DNA of 64,000 nt from Pseudomonas sp. MPC6. GTDB taxonomy: Bacteria; Pseudomonadota; Gammaproteobacteria; Pseudomonadales; Pseudomonadaceae. The translations under genes were made by a program, and so were the position numbers. Under the pieces are notes generated by a model. That model made no database searches, had not been told where the DNA came from, and worked only from the letters and a program-made list of their open reading frames with translations. The stretch spans positions 62,001-126,000 of the forward strand of contig NZ_CP034782.1 of NCBI RefSeq assembly GCF_006094435.1. Reading direction: 5' to 3'. This document shows, one piece after another, positions 16,012-24,574 of the stretch (within the stretch, counting starts at the first letter, position 1; every line of letters starts with the position of its first letter).

Positions 16012-16814
16012 GGTTCTGTCGCACTAAGCCCGTGTGAGGTAACCTGTTGTTTTCCATGAAGCCACTGCCTCAGATGTCGCTGATCCGAAAAACCTTCAAA
16101 CGCCTCCATTATCCCGTTGATGTTATCGCCCAGTGTGTTCGCTGGTATCTGGCTTACGCCCTGAGCCTGCGTAACATTGAAGAGATGATGGCGGAGCGCG
16201 GCATTGTCGTTGATCATTCCACGCTGCATCGCTGGGTTATTAGGCTGGCTCCCGTGCTGAATACGGTCTTGCGTCGATACCAGCGTCCCGTGGGACGCCG
16301 CTGGCGAATGGATGAGACCTACATCAAAATCCGCGGCCACTGGAAGTACCTGTACCGCGCCGTGGACACTGATGGCCAGACCATCGATTTTCTGTTGACC
16401 GCTAACCGGGATGCCAACGCAGCATTGCGTTTTTTCCGCAAAGCCATCCGCCAGTGTGGCAAGCCTGAGGTCGTGACCATCGACAAAAGTGGTGCCAATA
16501 CCGCTGCCCTGGCGGTGCTCAATGCCGACCAAGCTGAAGGGATCACCGTTCGGCAAAACAAATACCTGAACAACTTAGTTGAGCAGGATCACCGCAACAT
16601 CAAAAGACGAATACGACCGATGTTGGGATTCAAGTCATTTCGTCGAGCACAAACGTTACTGGCAGGCATTGAATTGATACAGATGATCCGCAAAGGGCAG
16701 CTTCAACATCCGCAAGGTGAAGGGCTGTCACCTGCCGAACAGTTTTATCTTCTGGCCGCCTAAGCAACAGACTGCCGATTTTTGGCTGCCTATCGTTGTT
16801 AATGCGACAGAACC
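16012..16814 (+). mobile_element. IS6-family insertion sequence, copy A (803 bp)
   Basis: The element is bounded by the inverted repeats GGTTCTGTCGCA and TGCGACAGAACC and encodes one transposase. A copy of the same length and near-identical sequence (one difference noticed next to the transposase stop codon) lies inverted at 35983-36785. No matching 8-bp target duplication was seen on its flanks, which suggests later recombination or deletion. It truncates the gene on its left and supplies the stop codon for the DUF3037 gene on its right. Confidence 0.92.
16056..16763 (+). CDS. IS6-family DDE transposase, copy A
   Basis: A DDE transposase of 235 residues from ATG 16056; a TTG nine bases earlier is also possible. 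It has an N-terminal helix-turn-helix (LRNIEEMMAERGIVVDHSTL), first Asp in WRMDETYIKI, second in VVTIDKSGAN and Glu in NNLVEQDHRNIKRR. IS6 elements move replicatively and form cointegrates, so paired copies can mobilise or invert the DNA between them. It looks intact and its protein is identical to that of copy B. Confidence 0.93.
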   Translation: MKPLPQMSLIRKTFKRLHYPVDVIAQCVRWYLAYALSLRNIEEMMAERGIVVDHSTLHRWVIRLAPVLNTVLRRYQRPVGRRWRMDETYIKIRGHWKYLYRAVDTDGQTIDFLLTANRDANAALRFFRKAIRQCGKPEVVTIDKSGANTAALAVLNADQAEGITVRQNKYLNNLVEQDHRNIKRRIRPMLGFKSFRRAQTLLAGIELIQMIRKGQLQHPQGEGLSPAEQFYLLAA

Positions 16815-17617
16815 ACGTAGCTTTGCGCGAAGGCGGCAATTTCCGTAGTAGCCTCAAAATCGACAAGCTGTATACCGTGATCTCGGATACTGTCCCTCGC
16901 CATCTTCACCGCTTTGCGGTGACGGGCCGATTCATTCTCTGCCGGGGCAGCAACAGGGATCAGCACGTCTTTCAGCTGAATAACGTCTTCCCGCTGGGCA
17001 CGTACAAACTTCATTAGCCATTGTTCGCAGTGGTCGAGGATTGCGCTTGGCTCAGCCTGATCAAAAGCCAAAGGCTTGATTGCAGCTATTACCTCATTGC
17101 GATGAACCAGAGGTAGATGCAGCTTGCTCAGTTCACCAGTCAGGGTGTCGTCGCGAAAGCTACGGATAGAGGCTTCCGAGAAGAGGGTGCGAATTTCGCG
17201 GACCATAATTTCTTCGCGACGATCACGCCCTATGCCTTGGCGCTCGATATAGCGGCCAAAAAGCTCTTCAAGGGTAGCGTCAAAGTTTTCCACGAGGATC
17301 GAGCGCATTGAGCTGAAGCGGATCAGCGATTCCTTGGGCTCGGTCAAGAAGCGGAAGTGGTTAACGATCTGGGTCTCTTGTGCCTCTGCAGTCATAGAGC
17401 GGACGGCGTCCAATTCGTGCTGGGCAATTTCCATTGCTTTGGCAAACAGATTGTTGCATTCGAAAAAATGATTGACTCGTCTCAGATTTTTACGGGCGAG
17501 CTTGTACTCCATACGCCCGATAGCCGGGGCCGATAGAACAATGCCGACATTGGCAAATTCTTCGGTTTCGGCAAAAGGCGCGAAGCGCACGATGCTGTAA
17601 AGGCAGGCGTATTTCAT
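16799..17617 (-). CDS. DUF3037 protein, partner of a HipA-like kinase
   Basis: The protein has about 272 residues and starts MKYACLYSIVRFAPF with the DUF3037 signature ETEEFANVGIVLSAP. The C-terminus runs into the IS6 end: the last residues (VLSH) and stop are encoded by the IS terminal repeat. Only the extreme end is therefore altered. Its ATG overlaps the stop of the HipA-like gene (ATGA). The pairing of HipA-like kinase and DUF3037 is recurrent in bacteria; the function of the pair is not settled and I do not assign one. Confidence 0.75.
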   Translation of the reverse strand: MKYACLYSIVRFAPFAETEEFANVGIVLSAPAIGRMEYKLARKNLRRVNHFFECNNLFAKAMEIAQHELDAVRSMTAEAQETQIVNHFRFLTEPKESLIRFSSMRSILVENFDATLEELFGRYIERQGIGRDRREEIMVREIRTLFSEASIRSFRDDTLTGELSKLHLPLVHRNEVIAAIKPLAFDQAEPSAILDHCEQWLMKFVRAQREDVIQLKDVLIPVAAPAENESARHRKAVKMARDSIRDHGIQLVDFEATTEIAAFAQSYVVLSH

Positions 17618-18357
17618 TGCAGGACGCTCCAGAACTCGTCCGATTTGCAGCGCATCAGGTTACTTTCGATTCCTTGTAACAGAATGTCGAGTCCCTGTTT
17701 ACCGATAGAGTCGTACCATTCATCGGGTATGTCTGAGCTTAGCTCATGAAAGCGACTGGCAGTGTCGTGCATCCGGTGGGTGTATTCAACTTTGTCGACC
17801 AGATCCAAGAGCCATTCCCTATTTTTTGGGCCAAATACATGGCTGTGTGCGAACTCCTGGGCATCCATTGGCCATTTGAACGCTTGGTTGTGATCGATCA
17901 ACTGCAGCTGATTATCAATGCTGGACATCAGCAGATTGGGACGACCACCCATTGGTCCTAGCTGGCGATCACCGTTTCCAACCCAGTAATCAAAAGTGAA
18001 AATGGTTTTCTGCAGGTTGGTAGGAACCTGCAGCGCCTGTGAGTACAACAGGTCAGCAGCGCTCGCGACATAGGCCAGGGCAAAGCTGTCTCCAGGCCCT
18101 AGGTCACTGCGAGCTTCTGGGTTGTAGCGCAGCAGAGCCGGATCAATATAAATATAGCCATGCTCAGGGATTGGTAAGCCGAAATCAGCAGCCAGACGAG
18201 CGCAGAGTAGTTCAGCAATACGCTCGGTGGGGGGTAATTCCACGCCCTTAGCTACATAGTGTTTGCCATTGCTGGCGCGGCATAGGAAGGGGCGTGTCAT
18301 ACCGCCTTGCAGTCGGCGGATGATTTCTACCGCCTCTATGTAGTTACCCACGGCCAT
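17614..18357 (-). CDS. HipA-like kinase domain protein
   Basis: The protein has 247 residues and belongs to the HipA_2-type group. Landmarks are HYVAKGVELPPTERIAELL (nucleotide and ATP-Lys region), DYWVGNGDRQ (the Asn-x-Asp motif of the kinase loop) and QLQLIDHNQAF (metal-binding Asp). It lacks the N-terminal extension of classical HipA toxins and no HipB-type repressor is adjacent. A good ribosome site (AAGGAAG) precedes ATG 18357. It is co-translated with the DUF3037 gene. A signalling, stress or defence role is possible but unproven. Confidence 0.7.
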   Translation of the reverse strand: MAVGNYIEAVEIIRRLQGGMTRPFLCRASNGKHYVAKGVELPPTERIAELLCARLAADFGLPIPEHGYIYIDPALLRYNPEARSDLGPGDSFALAYVASAADLLYSQALQVPTNLQKTIFTFDYWVGNGDRQLGPMGGRPNLLMSSIDNQLQLIDHNQAFKWPMDAQEFAHSHVFGPKNREWLLDLVDKVEYTHRMHDTASRFHELSSDIPDEWYDSIGKQGLDILLQGIESNLMRCKSDEFWSVLQ

Positions 18358-18677
18358 TACCAGCTTCCTTATAAATCAGCTTGCCAGACAAATTGGTCGG
18401 CATCTTACTGCCACATGCCTCGCTGTTCCAAGGCTTGGAGCACGGCCTGAGGAGCTATTTAGGCGAGCGGGGCGGCGAATGCGTCGGGCTGCAGTGGGCG
18501 TTGGCTGAGCGCGTGGAGGCCGCACGCCACGATTGATTGTGGCGGTAACTCATCGCGATTTGCATGCGGCGCCGGGACTGGCTGAGTGCGCTGGGTGTGG
18601 CGTTGGACGAAGAATGCCCCATTGAAAGTAATCCCCCTTGTTTTGTATCGACTCCACCGCCGCCAGGAGCCCAAGCC

Positions 18678-18911
18678 ATGCCGCTGATCCAGATCGAACA
18701 GAACAACCCCACCACTCTGGAAAGAGCGCACAAAAAAATCACCCAGCTCGCGGACGTCACCGATCGGCCTGATCTTGATTCGCGTTTTTCGGTCGCCTCG
18801 GGCTGGTTGTCAGCGTTGCGCCTGGAAGGGCTGACGGATAGCCAAACCCATCACGGCTTGTATGCCGAGCTGGAAAAAGCGCACAAGGCGCTGCGCGGCG
18901 AGCTGGACTAA
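18678..18911 (+). CDS. Hypothetical protein, 77 aa
   Basis: It starts MPLIQIEQNNPTTLERAHK with AGGAG nine bases before the ATG. The protein is a short, helical, charged one with no membrane segment. I do not recognise a family. It is followed by two broken small genes that together look like a decayed accessory-gene block. The stretch 18358-18677 holds only the kinase promoter area and no supported gene. Confidence 0.5.
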   Translation: MPLIQIEQNNPTTLERAHKKITQLADVTDRPDLDSRFSVASGWLSALRLEGLTDSQTHHGLYAELEKAHKALRGELD

Positions 18912-18949
18912 GCCGCGACTACTAACACTTACAGAAAGGAATCCTCGCC

Positions 18950-19208
18950 ATGGCCCTGACCAAATTGAACAAGACAGCCCCGAGTTGGTGGAGGCTGCCC
19001 GCCAGCAAGTCGCCAACACGGCAGCGGACATCCGCAAGGCGCCCGGCAATCGGCTCCGCATAGCGCCCTGGTCATGCATACCACGGGCTACTTGGCCAGC
19101 CTGATGCTGCACGAACTGCTCAACCATGAAACCTACACGCGACTGCAAGAAGAGTTTGGGCAGACCCGGGATGCAGCGGCGGCCGAGGAGGCCGCCGCTA
19201 AGAAGTGA
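18950..19208 (+). pseudogene. Frameshifted hypothetical gene
   Basis: An AAAGGA ribosome site and ATG 18950 start MALTK. The sensible protein then continues in other frames: QDSPELVEAARQQVANTAA, and after a second shift TTGYLASLMLHELLNHETY up to the stop at 19208. Two shifts within 250 bases mean the gene is broken. The original product would have been about 85 residues, helical, with no known family. Confidence 0.55.
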
Positions 19209-19405
19209 GTCCGCGTTACGCAGAACGGCGGTTATGGTTAAATCCAGACGTGGGAAAGCACTTCGCCCCGGGCTGTGTGTAAACGCTTATGAGCGAGCCC
19301 GGTATAAAGTCAAAACTGCGAGAAGGCTAAAGCCGAAGCGAAAACCAACGAGCAGTAGTGGTTGTTGCTCTCCTAAACATGATTGGGAACTCACCGAGAA
19401 AACGC

Positions 19406-19727
19406 ATGAAGACTGAGTTGACTGAGGAAGATATGCGCCGGGCGCTGTTCGGCGCAGAGACCCTCGCTGCGTCGCTTGTGCCGCACGTGCTCGATAAAAT
19501 ACCGGATGTAGTGATATTGCCGCCGCCAGCTGCCCCAAAACGGAATTTAAAGCACGCTAAAGGGAGCCTACAGCCAGATAGCACTGCTGCTCGAAGCTGC
19601 GATCTCTGATTTCACCGAGGCGATTGAAGAGCACCGCCTGGCCAGGGAATTGCGCGCCTCGCCTTATTCAGTCCAGGATAAACTGCTTGCGTTCAATTCT
19701 GCCCAGCTCCCGCAGGGCCACAGCTAG
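19406..19727 (+). pseudogene. Frameshifted hypothetical gene
   Basis: The frame MKTELTEEDMRRALFGAET runs to 19609, but a better continuation lies in another frame: IALLLEAAISDFTEAIEEHR then [20 protein letters not shown] and a stop at 19727. The split suggests one frameshifted gene of about 105 residues. No family was recognised. Bases 19209-19405 hold nothing I can support. Confidence 0.45.
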
Positions 19728-19830
19728 GCCGTTCTGGCGTGGATACCTGGCTTCGCTAATTCCTTGATGGGGCGATTCCAAGAAACATGGATAGCAACGG
19801 GCGTGATGTGATTACTGACCTGCAGCTATG

Positions 19831-19871
19831 AAAAAAAGGAGCGATGCCATCACTGGCATCGCCCCTTTTTT
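19831..19871. terminator. Bidirectional Rho-independent terminator
   Basis: GCGATGCC (19841-19848) pairs with GGCATCGC (19855-19862); A-runs on one side and T-runs on the other make it work in both directions. It sits just beyond the end of the kgtP fragment and probably belonged to it. Confidence 0.85.
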
Positions 19872-19905
19872 TACGCGTTGTGCCGGATCAGTTGTCATCG
19901 AACCG

Positions 19906-20282
19906 TCAGTGTTTGCGGGTGTCTTTCATGGTCACGTAGACCAACAACGACACGGCATTACAGCCGGTCACGTAACAGTAGTAGCCAGACTCCCTGCCGA
20001 CGCTCTTGAATCACAGCGCCACGTATTCAGCGGTACCGCCGAAGATCGACACGGTCAGCGCGTACGGCAGCCCGACTCCCAGCGCCCGGATTTCGGTCCG
20101 GAACAGTTCGGCGTTCACCACTGCGTTGATCGAGGTGTAACCGCTGAAGATGACCAGCGCCGCCATGATCAGGAAGAACGCACCCCACCAGGTCTGTACG
20201 GTCTGGAGGGTGGTGAGGATCGGCACCGTGCACAGCGTCCCGAGGATCCCCAAGACAATCAGGATCGGCCGGCGACCCACTG
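19906..20282 (-). pseudogene. KgtP-like (MHS family) permease C-terminal fragment
   Basis: The frame reads RRPILIVLGILGTLCTVPIL, then FSGYTSINAVVNAELFRTEI and RALGVGLPYALTVSIFGGTA. It continues past an in-frame TGA, in place of an expected Trp, to GRESGYYCYVTGCNAVSLLV and KDTRKH. This is the C-terminal third of an alpha-ketoglutarate/proton symporter. The N-terminal part is missing and replaced by an integrase fragment on the other strand, so the junction marks an old recombination event. Confidence 0.8.
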
Positions 20283-20454
20283 GCTGCGCCATTCGTGCTT
20301 CAGTCACTTGGCCAAGGCCACCGGAGACTTGGTGATGGTCAAGTCCCTGGCCGGCCATATCAAACTGGAAACTACCAGTCGCTACCTGCATTGCGAAAAC
20401 GATGCGTTGCACGCGAGCGTCGTCGACACCTTGAGTACACCACTGCTTAAATAA
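20282..20454 (+). pseudogene. Tyrosine recombinase C-terminal fragment
   Basis: The fragment begins within THWLRHSCFSHLAKATGDL and continues KSLAGHIKLETTSRYLH to the stop at 20454. It contains the HxxR, Gly-His and active Tyr boxes of phage-type integrases. The N-terminal and core-binding parts are absent. The following 260 bases (20455-20715) contain no gene I can support. Confidence 0.8.
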
Positions 20455-20715
20455 CTAATGGCCCAACCCATTTGTCTCCGTGGTGGCTGCCCAGCGACTC
20501 GCGCACGGCGGCACCCTCAAGCAAACCGCAGCCTATCGAAGCTAAGTCCTCAGATGTGCATGAAGTGCATCTCCACCAACCACGAAACAACAAGTACAAC
20601 AGGTAACCGTTACCACCTAAGCAATGGTTCACCACGCCCCGGCCAGCTGCAATTGGGTACTTCTCTGTTGCGTAATTCACGACTATCTACTGCCCTCATG
20701 CGCAGCCCCAAGCCT

Positions 20716-21627
20716 CTAACGTAGGCTGGCCAGAATGGTCTCGAAGTTCGACGTCAGCATGCCAACATAGCTGTCACCGGGCGTGCCGGGCAGGCCCAGG
20801 GAATCGGTGAAAAGTGTACCCGCGATGGCGATGCCGCTCTCTCGCGCGACCATCTGCATGCTGCGCGGGTCGACGCTGGTCTCGACGAACAGGGCCGACA
20901 CCTGACGCTGCTTGAGCTGCCCTAGCAGCGCGATGACCTGCTGCGGCGTGCCCTGGTTTTCCGCGTTGATCTCCCAGATATAGCCGGCCTCAAAACCGTA
21001 GGCGGCGCAGAAGTACTTGAACGCACCCTCGCTGGTTACCAGGTAGCGGCGTGCGGCCGGTATCTGGGCGAAGTCTGCTAGGGCCTTGCTGTGCAACTGT
21101 TGCAGCTGCTCGATATAAGCTGCGGCATTGGCCTGGTAAGTCGCGGCGTTAGCCGGATCGATCTGACTCAGGGCAGCCTGGGCGTTGCGCGCGTACTGCA
21201 TGCCGTTGCGCACATCCAGCCAGGCGTGGGGGTCTTCACTGCCTTCATGGCCACTGGAGGTGAGGTACTGAGGGGTGACCCCGGCACTCAGGCGGAACAC
21301 CGGGGCGTTCTCGCCCGACTTGCCGGCGGTGCGCAGCAGCTTGTCGAACCAGGCATTGCCAGCCTCCAAGTTGAGGCCGTTGTAGAACACCAGGTCGGCA
21401 TCGCTGGTCTTCTGCACGTCCAGCGGCAGTGGATCGTACTCGTGCGGGTTGGAACCTACCGGCGCCAGGCTGTGAATCTCCACCCGTTCGCCGCCGACGT
21501 TGCTGACGATGTCGTAGAGGATCGAATAGGTGGTGACCACCTTGAGCTTGGCGCCGCTATCGGCCCAGGCCGGCGCAAGCCAAGACCCGGTCAGTCCGAG
21601 GGTGATGAGTAGAAGAGTTCTGATCAT
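20716..21627 (-). CDS. Metal ABC transporter substrate-binding protein (cluster A-I, Mn/Zn/Fe)
   Basis: This is a periplasmic metal-binding protein (SitA/TroA/ZnuA group) with a signal peptide MIRTLLLITLGLTGSWLAPA and cleavage after AWA. Likely metal ligands are the His in SNPHEYDPLP, the His in EDPHAWLDVRNGM, the Glu in YLVTSEGAFKYFC and the Asp in ETSVDPRSMQM. It lacks the long His-rich loop usual in ZnuA, which favours Mn or Fe. It is the last gene of a reductase-ATPase-permease-binding protein row and overlaps the permease by four bases. Confidence 0.85.
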   Translation of the reverse strand: MIRTLLLITLGLTGSWLAPAWADSGAKLKVVTTYSILYDIVSNVGGERVEIHSLAPVGSNPHEYDPLPLDVQKTSDADLVFYNGLNLEAGNAWFDKLLRTAGKSGENAPVFRLSAGVTPQYLTSSGHEGSEDPHAWLDVRNGMQYARNAQAALSQIDPANAATYQANAAAYIEQLQQLHSKALADFAQIPAARRYLVTSEGAFKYFCAAYGFEAGYIWEINAENQGTPQQVIALLGQLKQRQVSALFVETSVDPRSMQMVARESGIAIAGTLFTDSLGLPGTPGDSYVGMLTSNFETILASLR

Positions 21628-22541
21628 GGGGTCACCTCGCGTTCTATCATGGCGTTGTCAGGGTCATTGACGGAGCCAGCGGCGCATGGCGCCAGATGGC
21701 GTCGACGCCGGGCTAACAGGGCACGCCAGATCAGGCCCTGGCTGGGTGACAGAAGCAGGGCGGCGAGGAACAACAGGGTCGAGGTCATGACGATGGTGGC
21801 GCCCGAGGCCAGGTTGTAGGTGAAGCTCAGGTAGATACCGCTGAAGGCCGAGATCAGGCCCAGGCCGGCGGCCCAGCAGATCATCAGTGATAGACGGTTG
21901 GTCAGCAGGTAGGCGGTAGCCGCCGGGGTGATCAGCATGGCGACCACCAGCACAATGCCCACCGTCTGCAATGAGGCCACAGTAACCAGGGTCAGCAGGG
22001 TCATAAGGAAGTAGTGGATCAGCTTGACCGGCAGGCCGTAGGCCGCGGCCATGGTGGCATCGAAGGTGCTGACCAGCAGTTCCTTGTAGAACAGGTACAC
22101 GGAGGACAGCACCAGGCTGCCGATGATCAGGGTGATCCACATGTCCTCCGGACGCACTGCCAGGACGTTGCCGAAGAGGATGTGGTAGAGGTCGGTGCTG
22201 CTCTTCTGCAGGGTAATCAGGATGATGCCCAGGGCGAAGGCGGCGGTGAACATCACGCCGATCGACACGTCGTGCTTGATCCGGCTGTGCTGGCTGACGT
22301 AGCCAATGGCGATGGCGGTGAGCAGGCCGGAAAGCACCGCACCGATCAACAGGTTGATACCCAACATGTACGACAGGGCCACCCCGGGCAGCACCGCGTG
22401 GGAAATCGCATCGCCCATCAACGCCATACCACGCAGGATGATGAAACAGCCAATCACCCCGCAGATGATGCCAACCATGGCTGAGGTCAGCAGGGCCTTC
22501 TGCAGGAAGTCATATTCCATAACGGCTTGAAGGAAAGTCAT
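21624..22541 (-). CDS. Metal ABC transporter permease (ABC-3 family)
   Basis: The 305-residue membrane protein has about eight or nine hydrophobic segments. The N-terminal region MVGIICGVIGCFIILRGMAL and the AISHAVLPGVALSYMLGI loop are conserved in the MntB/SitC/ZnuB family. The C-terminal tail after residue about 280 is charged and cytoplasmic. It forms the channel for the adjacent binding protein and ATPase; its ATG overlaps the ATPase stop. Confidence 0.87.
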   Translation of the reverse strand: MTFLQAVMEYDFLQKALLTSAMVGIICGVIGCFIILRGMALMGDAISHAVLPGVALSYMLGINLLIGAVLSGLLTAIAIGYVSQHSRIKHDVSIGVMFTAAFALGIILITLQKSSTDLYHILFGNVLAVRPEDMWITLIIGSLVLSSVYLFYKELLVSTFDATMAAAYGLPVKLIHYFLMTLLTLVTVASLQTVGIVLVVAMLITPAATAYLLTNRLSLMICWAAGLGLISAFSGIYLSFTYNLASGATIVMTSTLLFLAALLLSPSQGLIWRALLARRRRHLAPCAAGSVNDPDNAMIEREVTP

Positions 22542-23284
22542 CAGCAGGCCACTCCTAGTGGATTGATAAAGGGCAAGTCGCCCAGATAGGCCTTGGCCAG
22601 GGCGTCCGGGGTGCAGACCTCGGCGGCAGCTCCGTAGTTGAGGATGCGCTTGTTGATCAGGATCAGCTGGTCGAAATACTCAGCGGCCTTGCTCAGGTCG
22701 TGATGCACCACCAGTACCGTCTTGCCTGCGTCGCGCAAGGACTTGAGGATGCCGATGATGGTGCCTTCGCTGAGCGCGTCGATACCGACGAAGGGCTCGT
22801 CCAGCAGGTACAGGTCGGCGTTCTGCACCAGCGCCCTGGCGAGAAATACCCGCTGCTGCTGGCCACCGGACAACTCGCCGATCTGGCGCAGAGCGAAGTC
22901 CTGCATGCCAACCCGTTGCAAGCACTCCAAGGCCGTCTGCCGTTCGTGGCGACCGGGTTTGTTGAACCAGCCAAGTTTGGGATAGGTGCCGAGTACCACG
23001 GTATCCAGCACATTGATCGGAAACTGCCAGTCGATCTCGCTACGCTGCGGGACATAGGCGACCGTGCGGCGGGACTGCTGCAACGGCCGGCCGTAGATCT
23101 CGACGTGCCCGTGGTCACTGGGAATCAGCTCGAGTATGGCCTTGAGCAGGGTCGACTTGCCGGCGCCGTTGGGTCCGATGATGCCGACCAGCAACCCCGC
23201 TTCGATACTCAGATTGGCATCCTCGACAGCGTAGTGACCGGCGTAGGAGACGCTTAGATTTTCAACCCGCAGGGCCTGATGCAT
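22541..23284 (-). CDS. Metal ABC transporter ATP-binding protein
   Basis: A 247-residue ABC ATPase. Walker A is GPNGAGKSTL, the signature motif GELSGGQQQRVFLARAL, Walker B LYLLDEPFVGID and the H-loop VVHHD. ATG 23284 (MHQALRVENLSV) has AGGGGAAG upstream; the long open frame further up only mirrors the reductase gene. It powers the Mn/Zn/Fe-type importer and lies 48 bases after the reductase gene, so it is likely in the same transcript. Confidence 0.9.
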   Translation of the reverse strand: MHQALRVENLSVSYAGHYAVEDANLSIEAGLLVGIIGPNGAGKSTLLKAILELIPSDHGHVEIYGRPLQQSRRTVAYVPQRSEIDWQFPINVLDTVVLGTYPKLGWFNKPGRHERQTALECLQRVGMQDFALRQIGELSGGQQQRVFLARALVQNADLYLLDEPFVGIDALSEGTIIGILKSLRDAGKTVLVVHHDLSKAAEYFDQLILINKRILNYGAAAEVCTPDALAKAYLGDLPFINPLGVAC

Positions 23285-23331
23285 ATCTGCTTCCCCTCGC
23301 ATGGTCGGGCGCTCGCGACGCCCGACTAATC

Positions 23332-24420
23332 TCAATAGTCGAACTCCACGTCGCCTTCTGCATAGCTGCAGCAAGCCAGGACGTAGCCCTCGTTGATCTC
23401 GGTGTCGCTGATGCCACCACTGTGGTTCATGCGAACGTCGCCACTGACCCGGCGCAGCTTGCAGGACCCGCAAAAACCCATGCGGCAGGCCGAGGGAATC
23501 CACAGGCCGTGCTTGCCGGCGATGTCGAGGATCGTTTCTTCGGCGACCCCACTGACGCTCTTACCGGTGCGGCTGAAGCTCACCCGGTGCGTGGCGGATT
23601 CACCTTCGCTGGCCAGCACCGAGGCCGGGGCCGGGGTCGCCGCTACTGCGCCGCCAAAGCTCTCCTCGAAGTAGCGCTGCATCGGGAAGTCCAGGCTCTG
23701 GAGAATGCCGCGCACCGCACGTATATAGGTTTCCGGACCACACACATAGACAGTACGCTCGTACAGATCGGGGACCATCTGCTGCAACATGGCGGCATTG
23801 AGGAAACCGCGATAGCCCGACCAGGTCGCCCCGCTCAGGCTGCCCGCGCATACCAGCGACAGACGGAACTTCGGCGTGCGCGCATCGATCGCCTGGAGTT
23901 CCTGGTGGTAAATGATGTCGTCCGGAGTACGTGCGCTGTGCACGAAGTGCAGGTCGACCTCGGCGGCGGTGTCGTAAAGCCAACGAGTCATCGACATCAG
24001 CGGGGTGATACCGCTGCCGCCAGAGAGCAGCAGGGCCTTGTCGCAGGGTTGGTCGATGATATTGAAGCCGCCTTGGGGGCCCTGCACCTTGAGGCAGTCG
24101 CCTTCATGGAGGTGCTCGTGCAGCCAATTGGAAACCAGACCGCCTGGAACCTTCTTCACCGTGATGGAGAAGTTGTAGGGCCGCGAGGGCGGAGTGGAAA
24201 TGGAGTAGCAGCGCATCTCCTGACGTCCGTCGATCTCCACCTTGAGACTGACGTACTGGCCTGGCTTGAAGGTGAACAGCATCGGCTGTGTCGCGGCGAA
24301 ACAAAACGAAGCGACGTCGTGGGTTTCCTGAGTGATCTGGATGCAGCGCACGTCCAGCTCGCTGGCAGGCCAGAACGGCAACGCGGGTAGCTGGACGGGG
24401 TCGATCGATAGGCTCTTCAT
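23332..24420 (-). CDS. GbcB-like NAD(P)H:oxygenase reductase with 2Fe-2S domain
   Basis: The reductase has 362 residues in three parts. An FAD domain (KPGQYVSLKVEI, MRCYSISTPPSRPYNFSITV) is followed by an NAD domain (LLLSGGSGITPLMSMTRWL, YVCGPETYIRAV) and a C-terminal ferredoxin with all four cysteines (CRMGFCGSCKLRR and VLACCSY). This is the architecture of GbcB, the electron donor for glycine betaine monooxygenase. No oxygenase alpha subunit is adjacent; candidate partners are the Rieske oxygenase at 13344-14486 or the Rieske ferredoxin at 26699-27055. It heads a row with metal-transport genes. Confidence 0.85.
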   Translation of the reverse strand: MKSLSIDPVQLPALPFWPASELDVRCIQITQETHDVASFCFAATQPMLFTFKPGQYVSLKVEIDGRQEMRCYSISTPPSRPYNFSITVKKVPGGLVSNWLHEHLHEGDCLKVQGPQGGFNIIDQPCDKALLLSGGSGITPLMSMTRWLYDTAAEVDLHFVHSARTPDDIIYHQELQAIDARTPKFRLSLVCAGSLSGATWSGYRGFLNAAMLQQMVPDLYERTVYVCGPETYIRAVRGILQSLDFPMQRYFEESFGGAVAATPAPASVLASEGESATHRVSFSRTGKSVSGVAEETILDIAGKHGLWIPSACRMGFCGSCKLRRVSGDVRMNHSGGISDTEINEGYVLACCSYAEGDVEFDY

Positions 24421-24516
24421 GGAGGACAGGCCTCTTCTTCATCTGCCTGACGGCGGTTTGCCGGCAGTTGGCTGTGAAGATTCTATCAATCAAAATGATA
24501 AAGTGTTTTTGCAATA

Positions 24517-24537
24517 TTAATCGCTATTTACGATTAA
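24517..24537. promoter_or_regulatory. Perfect LysR-type operator upstream of the reductase
   Basis: TTAATCG, seven bases, then CGATTAA form a perfect palindrome that contains the LysR T-N11-A pattern. It lies 97 bases before the reductase ATG, downstream of a LysR gene transcribed towards it. An imperfect copy lies in the divergent promoter at 25446-25466. Confidence 0.6.
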
Positions 24538-24574
24538 CTTAGCCACAGACGGCCTCCGCAGCCGGGCGGGGCGC

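Noticed and set aside
18459-18760. Overlapping minus-strand frames before the 77-residue gene
   Set aside because: No ribosome site, no recognisable protein features; the plus-strand gene has a good ribosome site.
22700-23257. Plus-strand open frame opposite the ABC ATPase
   Set aside because: The ATPase has all Walker motifs on the minus strand; the plus frame has none.
23422-24390. Long plus-strand open frame (322 codons) opposite the GbcB-like reductase
   Set aside because: It is a mirror of a GC-rich gene; it has no motifs, and the minus-strand protein has full reductase domains.
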